From Stratiolaelaps scimitus (lineage: Eukaryota > Arthropoda > Arachnida > Mesostigmata > Laelapidae), in contig JABWDB010000002.1 of NCBI GenBank assembly GCA_019614645.1, forward strand, positions 20,883,501 to 20,947,500: 64,000 nucleotides of DNA, in the 5' to 3' direction. The translations under genes were made by a program, and so were the position numbers. Each line of letters starts with the position of its first letter. Position 1 is the first letter of the stretch. This document shows, piece after piece, positions 26,801 to 40,383 of this stretch. A model generated the notes under the pieces. That model saw only the letters and a program-made list of their open reading frames with translations, was not told where the DNA came from and did no database searches.

Positions 26801-28853
26801 ATACGTACGGTGGAGTTGGTTTCGAGTGAGTTGTCAAGACACTGCCCGAAAGGCATTGTCGACGCGAATTGGCGACGGCTTTTTGAAAGCCTAAGGCACA
26901 AATAAATGGGCCGACGGGAAATAGGTCGCTCGCAAATGATGCGTTCCCCGCTTTTGACTCCAATTCTAAATCTCGGTCTCTTCATCCACCTGTTCACCCA
27001 CAAGACTACGTTTGTAACATCATCGTTTAACGCTAAAACGCCTATGCACTCATGGGCAGTGGGTGGGCAATCGTAATTGCCATGCAAGGCTAGCTGAATG
27101 TGAAGGAGTGGCCTTGATCGTTGCGCCGGTGAATAATGAGCTGCTCATTTGTTTGCACAATCGTCGACAGAGGCTGTTCTGGATCTTATAGCGCTTTGTG
27201 ACGTGCTGCAGCGTGTGTGTTCCACTTCGTCATTGGAAAATATCTATTATAGTACAATGCATAGATTTTGTTGTTGACTCTAATTCCAGTAAGTGTCTCA
27301 TTTCCTGTGGAAAACTACCGCTGGGAATGAGCACATATTTGCTCATCCATGCTATCATTAAAAATAGCAACCGATGGCGATTCGAATGGAATAAACTTAG
27401 ACAGACTTGAAGGTTATGCGCACACGACAGCGTTCGAAAGTGCCTATTATTATTGAGTAGCTCTCAGTAAACCGTCTAGAGCTGTATATTCAGCTCTTGC
27501 GATATGGATGTTGTTTTTTTAGTAAACATGGAGCTGCGAGCTGAAATGCTCACCTTAGCGTTCAGATATTCATAGGGTCGCCAAGCGCCAGTCCCGACCT
27601 CTGAACCTAGGACCCCCTACATTCGGGAACTCATCGCACAGCAATACAATGACATCGACCTGTCGTACATCCAGCTGCCATGTCACGCACCCGCATGTTC
27701 GAGCTCAATAGGTTCGTTGTGTCAAAACAGATAACAGGTGAAAGAGAGAGAGAGAGAGAGAGAGATAGGGAGATAGAGAGAGAGATCTCTCAGACTGACA
27801 GCAGGCTCAAAGAACAGCACAATCGAACTTCTCTTGTCGTGGAAAAAGGGCATCAAACAGTCGCGACTTTTACGCTCTTCTACGAGCAATCTGCTTGGTC
27901 GAGCCTTTAAATTTGAGTGGCTCTACCCTGCATTGTGTTGTCGATTCCGAGCAATCCTATGGTACATACCCACTATAATGGCGCCGAAAGCAGAAGGATT
28001 GAACGTATAAGCTGTTATTTAGGAAGCGTATTTTAGTATCAATGCCATAGTTAACAAAAAAAAACGGATCTATCTACCTTCTTTATAGTTACTTGGATAC
28101 AAGTGTTATTATAGTTCGAGATATTGCCTAGTACAATAATAGCAGTCGTTAGTCGTACTCGTTAACTTATCTATCACTAGTGGCAAGTAAAGCAAGCGGA
28201 CGTTGGCCCATTACACTCGTGATATTTGCAAGCTCCAAGCCCACCATGAAACGGCGGATATCACGATGCACAGAGGCATAGGCAACATGAGACATATTAG
28301 GCGAGAACGAGCCACGGTCCCTGAACGATTGCGGCCGAACAAAGGGCTTAAGGAAGATATCCAGCTAACTAAAAGGTTATTGTTGTTGTTGTTGTTGGGG
28401 TTGTCACTTACGTTAGCTGCACCGTCGGGAGTATCAGCTAGAGGTGGAGGGGTACAAGGCAAAGGAGGCATCGCCGCCTGCTTATCGTGGTCGTTCGATG
28501 CTATGAGGTTACTGGTGCTCGTGGTGGTAGTCGCAGTTATAGTTGTACTAGTAGTAATGGCAGCGGTGGCGGGGCTAGAGTTGCTGCTTTTGTTGTTATT
28601 ATTGCCGCTGTATGTGTGACTCACGTTCGCTATGGCCGGGGTGACGATATTGTTTTTGTTGTTGCGCGGGTTCGTCGACGGGGTCTCCAGACGGAGCACG
28701 TTCTTCGACGAGGAACTGATCTGCGGGGTTGAAACCGCAGCGCACAAGAGCCGCCAAGAACAGTGTGACGCCACGGACGTATCGGAGTTTGACAAAAACC
28801 GCCGGACAGTAGAGGACATCAAAGAAGACGAAGAATGTTGATGTGAATAATAC

Positions 28854-28912
<59 letters not shown>

Positions 28913-31900
28913 CAGGAACATGCAAAACTGATGAATAGTTGATAATTATGACAACCCAGCGGCGTTATCAGATAAATGACAAATGGGCTGCTTTGTCACG
29001 TTAGTGAACTCGGCGCCCCCAACCTCTTTACCTGGATGCCCCTGTCGCGGTAGTATTTGTAGGTGGCGTCGTCGACAACGAGAAGAGTGGTCTCATTTGG
29101 CACCGCCTTGATACGATCGACAATTTCCCGATGGGTTAGAGTTTCAACGTTGTCACCGTTGACCTGGAAAGAGACGAATCGAAGAATTAATTCGGGAGAA
29201 CAGGATGAGAAATTGGATAATGTTAGTCAATCGGCAAAGCACAAGCTCTGTCAATTGTCGCTGTTCCGTGTCTTACAACAACATCGAAATCCACAGCGTC
29301 TCGATAGCATCACCGTTCGTCCCGAGCTACAAATCAATAAGGACAGGCCGAGAGTGGAATCAACAATGTCACTATGTATTAATTCCTTGATGGAGAGATT
29401 TCATGAGTTCTACTCACATCGCAGCTGGGTATTCTATCGCGACAAATCTCTGGACGACACGTTGCTGAGGCAACCAAGGTCGCCTAAGTTATTCTGATAT
29501 AAATGCGTTGTTCATCAAATATTTACGATTACCACAATTACCATCAAATTGCTCCTTGCTGCTGCTGCCACCCCATACTTTGGTCCCACTCGCTATAGCT
29601 ACTCTTGGATATTGCACTTGTATCGCTACGATTTCGTTCAGCCAGTATTGGAATACTATTCAAGTTGTTGTTGTTGTATCCGGGGGGATGTCGGCGGGTT
29701 TGCCAGCTATGGACGACTATACGGAGCCTCGGCCCGTGTCGGGCGGGACTTCTCAATTGCAGCTATTCTTCAGAAGTTCTCTCCCACATCATACCGAGTT
29801 CCAAGCGAAATTTCCTCACAATAACACACTTGTCCCTGTCGAGAAATTCTGTTGGCCTCTCAATGCTGCCCACTAGCGTAACTTCCCTTGAGCTACCGAC
29901 GTTGCTAATCCACCTAATCGATGTGAGCACAGTGGTTTCTTCGCATCAAACGTCAGCCGCACGCGGCGGCGGCCAGACGGCGGTCGTAGATCAGCTACTA
30001 TCACGGGGACGTCATATCGACGGGAGGATTCTGGAAGATGTTCGTCGACTTCGTAAACACGCACACAGATTCAGTGACTGTAGCAAAACACGCAAACAAT
30101 CAGGCAAGATTCACCTGATGCCGCTTTCGCAATGCGTTCAGGCGAGTTGTGCGCGCGCGCGCGCCCGCGCGCGTTGTATATGTGATTCATTGGGGAAATA
30201 TTTCTTCAAGGCCAATTCAGTCTGCCTGTGTGCCTTGATTGTGTGCCAAAGCGTGCAAAGAAGCAGTTATAATTTTGTGTCTATTTTTAGGGGTGGAACC
30301 GGAGGTCGTATCGCAAGTGGTATTCACGAGCGACGTTCTCGCTTACGCGGGACGCGGAAAGCTATTTGCAATGGGTAGCCGATGACAACCCCTGGGGGCA
30401 GGCGGGGGGGAGGCGGGAGGAGAGAATTGTTGTATGATATTTCACGAAAAGGAGAACAGCAAAATAATATGAAGTTGCCGTCGATCGCATTCATATGAAA
30501 TAGAATACAAATCAACCGGCGGGTAGTGCGATTAATTAGACGTACACTGTTGCAACAGACGATGGCGTCGATCACTCATTCGATTTTCGCTAATCAGAAC
30601 AAATTCGGAACTCGAAATCGAATTGATGTCAAAGCCAGAGTTGATGTCAAAGGTGACGAACACAAACAGAACCTTCACAATTGACAGATCGAGACAACGA
30701 TTAGCTACCTAGCAATATACGAATGTGAGATCACTAAGGCTTCGGGATTAGATGGCCACTGTTCACATACTCACCAAATGCGGACGACAGTCGCTGGCAA
30801 ATAGCAGAAGCAGAACAACCGCACACTATTGCCACGAGAATCGTTTACCCACAGCGCCGATGCTTATGATGTCGATTCGGGTTTGTCATCTACAATCCAG
30901 GCCGTGATGATTTGTAACCTAGTTCTTGCGCTGTTATTGTTGCAGGCCATTGCCTAACGTTCACTAGCCGGAACGCGAATCTCAGCTAACCGAGTTACGT
31001 TGAATCAGATTCGCGATTATATTCGTAGCGAGTTTTATTCGATAGCTACGACTATCTCCCCAGCGGCGAGTCACTACAAGAGCTGAGCTGTCGCTTGGCT
31101 GTTACCAGGGATCAAATGGTTTCGCCGACATAGGAACTGCTCGGTCTCATCCGAAGCCAGATGCAGTATGCACCTACAACGCGCGAAGGTGGATTCTATG
31201 GAAAATATAACTGTCCAAACATATATCTTGACTAAGAGCCTACGATAATGGACAAGGATTTATTTTTGTTTTGGCGTTTTACTGCATGTGCACTCGGGTA
31301 CATTTTGTTCCTGATCCATGAACTAGTGGTTGTATTCGATTAAAGCGCACTGTATATTACTCGTTTGGAAGATGATGTTATGATTATTATTATTATTATT
31401 ATCATTATTATTTTTATATTATCAGCACAACGCACACTGTCGCAAATGCCACAGTGAAAAATCTCGGATTCAGATCATTTCTCCTCTCTCGAACTGGGTC
31501 AACATTCGCCCAAAATATGCAAACGCGCTCGAGTTAGGTCATATGTATAGCTTATATGCATTGTTCACATATTGCCTCAGCATAAGCGCGTGTCTGGATA
31601 GGTGACGACAGGGCATTCGTTTTCGATTTAATATAACAACAGACTCTCGACTGAACTCTCACACACAGGTTAAAAGAGCATAGAAAATGCAACACCTTAA
31701 AATCGGGTTATATAGGGCACCTTATATTGGACAGGCTATTCAACACTGTAGTGTACACTCACTGCGGTTACCGCTGACGTTCATACGGCTGGTAATCTGT
31801 CCGATTTGTTCACCTCACCTGAACCTCGACGAAGGGCTTGTTTATTCACCCTTAATTTCACCTATTCTCTGCCCTATCGATCAGGAGGCCGAGCTGAGTC

Positions 31901-34900
31901 GAGAATCGCAATTTGAGCGCGACCATTCGAACGCGCAGCGGCGGGTCTGTTAGCTTAGCTCGTTACGTGTGCTCGTCACTTGACGTATAATAGCAATGTT
32001 CTGTAGCAGACTAAACGACGTTTGTTATTGGCAGCGCGCAAGTGCTGGTGCCTTTCGCGTTTAACGAGAACTACATGGGGATCATGGTTTCTGTTGAACA
32101 CGAGTTGCTTCGAGCCGGACAGCCAGGCGGACGCACACAGTCGCTCAGCTGACAAAGCGGCGGTACAAGTTCAGTTTGCAGCACTTGCTGCGAATGCTGC
32201 CCGCCTGCTCGCTCTCTCTATCTCTCTCAACCTTTATAGAGTCGCTATAGGAATGCCCTGGGGGCCTGTGGGCCGAAAACGGAAGCGCGTCGCACAAACA
32301 GGCCCAGTAACAAGGGACCAGCAACAACATCAACAGCGAGATAACGTCAATCTGTTCCGTTGTAAAGATATAGTCAACTGGCCTCCTCGTCGTCTACCGA
32401 CGGATGGATGGGTCCAAGGCAGGAGGAGCGGGCATGATCGAGACCGCAAGACCCGCCCGATTACTTAGTACTGAGAGAAGAAAAGGATTGGCACGAAAGA
32501 AAGCGACGATAAAACCGTCAGCGGCAGAGGCAGGTCAAGGCATAAAGTAGAGGCTGTCTATCAAACGCGTCGACAAGCTCTAAAACGTATATCGAGTTTA
32601 TCGAGTACAGATCAAGTAAGCAGGCTAGCAACTACAATGAATCGTGTCTACGCTAAATAGGACACCATCTATGGATAAATGAGATGAGCTAGTGGTGGAC
32701 TAGGGCGGGGCCGATGAAAAATAGTGTACGGAATATTCGGCCTAAATTGTTGGCCGAATAAGACATCTTATCACCAGCTTGCATAGGAATCCAAGTCGAT
32801 ATTGTCTCTCGTCAAGATAGCATAACAATAACAACGACAACGACCACGACAACGACGACGACGACAACAACAATAATTGTCTCACTTAGATATTACCCTA
32901 CTGTCCATTACAATGTGTGTAATACACACCTCAATGATTTTGTCATTCCTCTTCATGCCAGCAGCCTCCGCAGGACTGTTAAGGTCGACGACTCCAACGA
33001 ATTGGGTGTGTTTTGCTTTATCGGCATGCAGATTGAATCCGTACCCATCGAAATCTGCCCATTTGCGCAGGTGACAGAGTCGGGGCGAAGGGGCGTCCGA
33101 CGGAACTGTCGCTCCCGAGCCACCGTTGGTCATCTGAAACAGACAAAATAATAAAATGAAATATTTAACGATTTTCGCACATCTGTTGAATAAATGGTAA
33201 CATGAGAATAAAAAAATTGACTATTTGGTGTTCAAACACTGGTGACACGTTCATCAATAAACCTGTTTGTATTAACCAATTTCTTCTACGTTTTTTTCTA
33301 ACAAGTAGAACAACGTAACGTTAAGTAACCCCGATCGCGGAATAATCATAGAGCAATGAGACGTGGGCCCGTCGGCGCTCGGCTAATAGCGGGCGCATAG
33401 ACCGGCCACCGGTTCGAGAACCGAAAGTAAAGGAGAACCATTGACATCATCTATTACAGTAGGTCATAATCGAATTGTAGAATAGTCTGCATCTTCTTGT
33501 TCAGCGTAAGCTAACTATGACTGCCATGCTTGTGTGGTCCACTACACAGCTCTACATTAAATGGAGTGCAGTGCTTTGGGGCGCCGTATGACAACTGGCT
33601 TCTCTGCCGACATTAAATGCTATTATTATTATTATTTACTGTTATTGCTATTATAACATGTCGCAAATCAATATGAATATTAGATCTATACAATGCACTA
33701 CCATTAGCCGTCATATCGTAGGACCATGCATATATATATATATATTGTTTGGATAGCGAGATGCTGTCTGACCATCGTTACGATTATCGTCGTATCTAGC
33801 ACAAAACATCGTCTACCGAGTCCAAGTACAACAAATGGTTTGTCGAAATCATTAGAAAGCGACCAGCAGCAGCAGCAATATAGACAGTACCAGTGCCGGG
33901 GTAACCTTGAGTGGTATTGTACCACATCGGTCTGGGCACACCCCCCCTTAACCCCAATCTCGCCTCATTCCAGACAACGTAACGAAAATGCCATCGTTAC
34001 CATTCTTAGAAAGTAACAGTTATTCACGTCAGGTCGCTCCTCGAGCTGGAATATGTAGTACAAAAATAGTAGTAATATTGCAATCGCTCTAGCACATGCG
34101 TGCCAATGAAAGTCTAGAGATATGTCATACAGATATACGATGGTGAAGTGCAGTTGACTCTGTCGGTCAGGTCGATGAAAGGGGTCATTGTCCGTCGTCC
34201 ACTGCATGATGGCTTTTTACCGCAACCAGCGCGAATAGCCACAGTCAATCGTTATTTTCAACAAACCTAACGGACTTCCACGGCATCCTCAGTACGGCCT
34301 CTGGCCAATGACGCTTTGATTGACAACAAGAACAACAACAGAAATAAAAAGAAAAAAAACCTTTCCTCATAGCTGACTTTCAACTATTCTTCCTGCTATG
34401 ACCGACGTTTATGCCGCGAAGTAGCATTGCTTCAAGACCTGTCAGGAGTGTAGGCCCAATGTGTAGACCAGGAGTAGGAAATATTAATGGCGCCCTACTA
34501 TTTATTTAAAATGGCTAGCCGATATTGTATTGCTGATTGATTCTCTGTCGTGCATATACTGTATATCGCAGAAGCATAGCTAGCAACCGACATCTTGAGG
34601 GATTCATCCAGTGTATAGTGCACTTGATGGCAGATACCTTGTCTCGGTGATCATCTGACTGAAACAGCGTTCTCAACAGGTTGAGCTTTGATAGTTTCAC
34701 TTTCATGATTGACAGTTGGGCTTCAGCGACAGTTGGGCTGTCGAGGCGCGGCTTGAGGGAGGTACTCGATAGTTTTACGGGAATTCTCGATTTCCACCCG
34801 CTGGCTATTCAGGTTCACTGCAGTTGGGCTAGCCAGCAATATCAAAGGTGAAACAATATTTCAAGATGATGACTCGGGGCGAGGAACACAACAGCAGGCG

Positions 34901-37900
34901 TCGTCAACGACAAACAATTGTCTACCCAGTGGGGCCAGCCAGCGCGCAACGTAGATTTCCAATTGCAGTGAGCACTTGATTTTCACTAACATCACAGAGC
35001 ACTCAGGCGACGAAGGAGCATCTCATGATCCAGCGTAGCACAGGTCAAATCGCGTCGCGTCGAAAGTTACTTGACGAACACGCAGGCAGTACAGGAACGA
35101 GCACACTACTCCAAATTAATCACCGGATTCCCTTGGCTGAGTCTATCGAAGTATCAGCGCGACTGGTCATCTGAAACACCTCGCGTTTCGCGGTGTTGGC
35201 TCGAATCGTCGTTAACCGGTACTGCCGTCAGCGACTCTTCACTCTTCGTTGCCACACGAGTTTTTCCCTGGCGGCGGAATGACGCTAATCAGAGCTGCTG
35301 CTGCGGCAGCCGGTATCTTCATCATTTCATTGGCACGCGCGGACAACCCGAGACGATCCTTGTGGCTTCGATTCAGCAACAGTCCCAAAGAGATCGACGC
35401 GTCCGTCTGTTCGATTCGTATTTATCTACTCGAAGAGGGAACGCTTTGACCGCAGTGTCAGCTGACGGACACAGAAACGCAACTGGCTACACACACATGC
35501 GCCAGCTATGAGCACAGTCACACATGAGATAAAGGCATGTGGCATTGACAAAATGTGGTGGGGGCGGCGGTGGTGGTCCATACCCTTACCGCACACCACT
35601 ACTGGTAACACACCGGGCTGCGTGACAACTCAGCGGAGCAAGGCATGCCATGTTATACACTCACTCCGATTATCCGGTCCCCTCTCTGGTGGGAGCAAAA
35701 TCTTCTGAATCCCCAGATCCGCCAGAGCGTGTAGCCATGCTGAGCTTGCCTGCATCTTGGCTAGGTGTCATGTGGACATGCGTTCTCAGGAGATGCGGCG
35801 ATGACAGTCGGCAGACACAATCGCAGCTGTGGACGACGACGGAATATAGCACAAACCCCGGCGCGATATCGCTTGTTCGCGAGCCACTCACATGGATACC
35901 AGCATCGGCCACCACCCGTGCTGGTCTCGTTTTGCCGGCTACGTAAAGAATGGCCAACCTGAACAAACTCCGAGGGTGAGATCGCCTGTCATTACGGACG
36001 TTGCATGACGAGCATGCTGGAGCAGGTTGGCGCATCTGAACGAGACACACCGTACAAAGTCGTCACTCATAGTATTGCATGCGGCGACATATACGCATTG
36101 CTCAATACGTACAAATCACGAGGATATGCGTTAGTTGCTGGGTCTGCCTGTCGATCTGTCAGATGGAGCGTCAGTTTGTCAAATCAAGTGAAACACCTTT
36201 GGCACTATGACTTTATGCAGACGCGTCCAAACTCGGCGGCTACGATGTGACTCCACAAAAGAGGAGAAATGGCGAGACTAGGAGAGTTCAGGGATCTGCT
36301 CAATTGTGCTGGGATTTTCTGTATTCATGTCTATCTTTCTTGCTTATTCTGTCAGGCGCTATTTCGATAGAACCTCTTACTTCGCTGGAGAAAGGAGAAA
36401 TTTGTCGTTTAGAGACTTAGACCTAAGCCGCAGTGCACACAACACACAGCACTACATCTTGGACATTCACATGTTTACATTTATTTATTTGCAGGTCCTA
36501 TTCATTCTAGAATTAACGGGAATACGTGCCCAACCGCTAATGTTTCTCAGCACAATATGCCATCCATCTAATAAGAATAATACTAATAAGTATTTCAGAA
36601 GAAGACAGAACAAAGGCTGGCAGCACCCCGCTTAAGTGGATGTCATTTTGATGAAAATTAATGGCTAATTCTGAGCATTTCCGCAGACAGGCCATCAACT
36701 GTATAATGTACGGCTGTGGATCTACGTAACTATGCTAACTATTCTGTCATTTGCTTATTGTAGCCAGTTTATTGCGACGTAAATAGGAACAGCTAACAGT
36801 CCAACGTCGGAACACAGTTATATACATACCTATGATTTTCTCTCTTCATAGCGACGAAGTCCATTTGCAAGAAAAAAACCTTCGAGCAGTCTGTTTTAGG
36901 CTAGTATAAACCGTTTCGGTTTCATACAATTTTGTGTTAGGCACCATCCGATAATCGAATAATAGAACAGCAGTCTCTGCCCGAGAATGTAACGTTCACA
37001 GGCAACAGGCAATTCGCAGTACAGAATGTGTACTTGTCTCTAAAGTAGTGTGCGACCACAACGAGCTGGGGTGCCCTACGAACGGCCTGCGCTTATTTAC
37101 GCAATGCGAATGTAAATACATCGTTATAAACTATTATTGTATAGGCCTTAAATTGCTTCGTTAATCCCCTATTGATTGATCAAGCTAAAGAATTAGTGTG
37201 GTGAGGGACGAGTAAATCTGTTGACCAGTAATTATCTCGTAATCAGAAAAATGGCAGCTCGAAAACATTCGAAGGGATTTCGTCTCTCCTCAAATACCCT
37301 CTGGTTTAACCAAACAGCGCCGCGAAAAGCCATCGAAACCCCTCGCGCAAAACTCAAGGCAAATTACAGCAATATCGCTGCATTCTGTAAATCTCGAAAT
37401 GATGTACCCGTAGACAAGCTGATTATAACTAGCGTTACTTACTCAATGCGCAGTTAAAAACAATTAGGAGACCGTCATTTTCATTTTACATTCAAACTAT
37501 TTACAGTGCGAAGGTTTATTTCATTCTTAGGTATCTATCTATATCTAATTAACTTGCTCCCTCCCCCTCTTGAGCAACCGTCTCGAGAGAGCCATATGTT
37601 GCATGAATTCTACCATTAGCCGGAGTTCTTTCTCTTCTAACCGACTTGTACGTGTGCGTTAAATTTACACAGTTCCTATATCTACGTATGCTGTTGTACT
37701 ACAGTCGTCGTCGTCGTCCTCGTTCCTACAAATTCGTTTTTTCAGTATCCGCCCTCGCCAGAGCGGTACAATTACTTCTAGGTAATGAACCTTCCACAAA
37801 TGCACAGATTTACTAGATAGTTTCGCTTTTCTGTAGGTGCGCACGCACACCCCTACGTCACAATCGTCCACTAGAATTTCGGTCTAGCCCACAACTGTAT

Positions 37901-40348
37901 AATATTACTCCACTAGCGACCAGTAGTCATGGCTCTTCACCGTTTGACTATCTACATTTCCCATGAGAAGTCGCGACCTGTATTTCGTCAATAACAATAA
38001 CATAACGAGTATATCACATTACAATATCCCGCAAGACGCCACATTTTTCATGTTTCAATGCAATCAACTTAATTATTACTACCTAACTCTTGTGCTAGCT
38101 TATTCAGCTCGTTAAGTGTGCGGTCGTAAATACGCTAGCAATATATCATACAATACTTAACAATTGTTTTCTCTCTCTCCCTCTCGCGCGCGACTCTGTG
38201 GATTACATTTTCTTGAGCTTCCGTAACACGTTGACCTGTTCGAGTGCAGCTTTCCGTTTTCGATTCGGTGTGAGCTCAACCTCGAACGCATCGGCTATCG
38301 AGGCATTGTTTGAACTGGAACCCGCCGTCCGCGGCGGGCTGCCCATCACATCGACGTCACCGCCAGCATCGGAATCCGCTGCAGTCGCCTCGGTCTTGAC
38401 CTGCTCCTGAAACTGTAATCGTAGAGTGCTCTTCTCGTATTCGCTGGTTGTCAGCGCCTGCTTGAGTTCGTACAGTAGCACCATACAGTTGCGAAGATCG
38501 TTGAAATGTTGCACAACGTCTTCGAACGCCGGCGGGTTCGGATCGACGTTAAGCTCCTTGAGCATCTGCTCGAGGGCTTTCGTCTTTTTCTGTCCGATAC
38601 TCTGCGGCAGTTTCATGCGGGCGCTGCGTAGCGACGTCACCGCCACCTTCAGCTCGGGGAACTTGATCGCGGCGCTCATCTCGATCTGACCGATGTCGAT
38701 GAGGCTCGCGGACGAGGGCGCCAAACTTTTCTCTTTTTTCTTCTTAGGCGCTGACGGCGCCGGAGTGCTGGTCTTCTTCTGGCTCGATTGGCTGGCGCGC
38801 TGCTCGTTGTCCTGGATCATCTTCTGCAAGTCCTGCGTCTTGCGTTCGCGCTCCTTCTTGCGAAGGTCGATTTTTCTTAGTTCCTGAATGAGATTTTGTT
38901 CCTCCTCAACTTCGTCCGGTGTTCGAGACAGAAGCTTGTCGAGCTGCTCTTTTCGTCGACGCTCGTGATCGGCATCGAACGCCTGGATCTTTACTTCGGT
39001 GCCGGGAGCTGCACGAATCTTCTTCAAGCTGTTACCAATTGAATAGTAGCGATCCTTGATGTCCTCGACACTGCGATCTTGGAACGTCTTCCGATCCCAG
39101 CGATCCTTAATGATGATGAATCGCAGATCGAAACGGCGTGCCATATCGAACAAGTAATCGGTCTCGGCCTTTGTCCACGTATTGCACATCAGGTGCTGTT
39201 GATACTCCTGATCCGTGTAGGAGGGAATGGCCACCTCTTTATTAAACTTACAAAAAGCGTACTCCTTGCCTTCGTCGGCAACCCGCGCCCAATGATGCAA
39301 CTTGAAGCTGTCCTTTCGAGCCGGGTTCTCAAACGTCTGAAAACGCCATGGTCGAACCTTCTTAATTCCGAGATTCGCTTTGACGTTCATATAGCCACCG
39401 CCGGCCGACGGCTTGAAGTCAGTCATGAACAATGGGGGCGGGTCGCTTCGATCATATAGATTGTACACTTCTCTGGCCATACCCTCCGGCTTACGAGTGC
39501 CGAGAGATGAGCGCTTCTTTGGCTTGTTACTGGTGCCAAGGATGGCGTCCTTCGAGACCTCCTGCTCATTGCTTCGCTCGATATCGAGAATGTCGAGGAC
39601 GTCGTTACTCATTATGGCGGTACGATACGATTTTGATTATTATTACTAATATCGTTCCACCAGCGACTAGCAGGAGCCGCCAACGAATATCAAGCCAGCC
39701 AACTAATTGAACACTCTGCAATGCTGGTCACAATCGAAGTCGATCGTTGTCTCGTTCACCGAACACGTACGCAGCGAGCGCAGCGTTGACACGCAATCAC
39801 CTATCTACAGTGAAGTGAATTTATTTTGTCTCAAAGCATTTCGGCTCAGGCCAATACAGCTCACATTTGAGCGGACGCGCACGAATTCGAAAATGGAACC
39901 CTACCGGCGACAAATCAATCGACTCGGGTAGTCTCATCCAGAACTTCTCGTCAACAGCGATTCAGCTGTGTGGCCACGATCCACTGGCATCATAACAAAT
40001 AGGCGGCCATCTTGCGATCGCAGCGCCGACGGCGCGCGATTTGAAAGCGTCGCCGAATGAGCTGGCGGCGAACGACGCCGCGTAATGGCTAAAGTCTGCC
40101 GTCAGTGCTAGCCCGTCCCAGCTCGTCAGTGAGTGTGTGTGACATTCTGCGAACACGGGCCTCGGACGATCGCTGAGCGGCAAGACGAGACGAGCAGGGC
40201 AACTCTTCGAGAAAAGAGCTCGATGATTTCAACGTACGATGACGTCCGATCGGGCGGTGCGATGGAACTCGCAACGGTTCAGTACAAATGCATGTTATAC
40301 GAGCGTTTTAATCAAGACTAACCAAAAGGCAAAGAGAGAATCATCGTG

Positions 40349-40383
<35 letters not shown>

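Noticed and set aside
28211..28921. 236-codon minus-strand open frame as a whole
   Set aside because: Only the 96-base part between the acceptor at 28721 and the donor at 28624 fits the NHERF splice pattern; the rest is poly-YI, poly-T and poly-N from repeats.
29605..30378. 257-codon plus-strand open frame
   Set aside because: It crosses a GC alternating repeat (RARARAR), overlaps NHERF intron on the other strand, and shows no domain or splice logic.
32022..32468. 148-codon plus-strand frame
   Set aside because: Begins at a non-ATG codon, overlaps NHERF intron antisense, no recognisable domain.
33400..33425. GGTTCGAGAACC resembling a B box
   Set aside because: It is a short palindrome without an A box upstream at the right distance.
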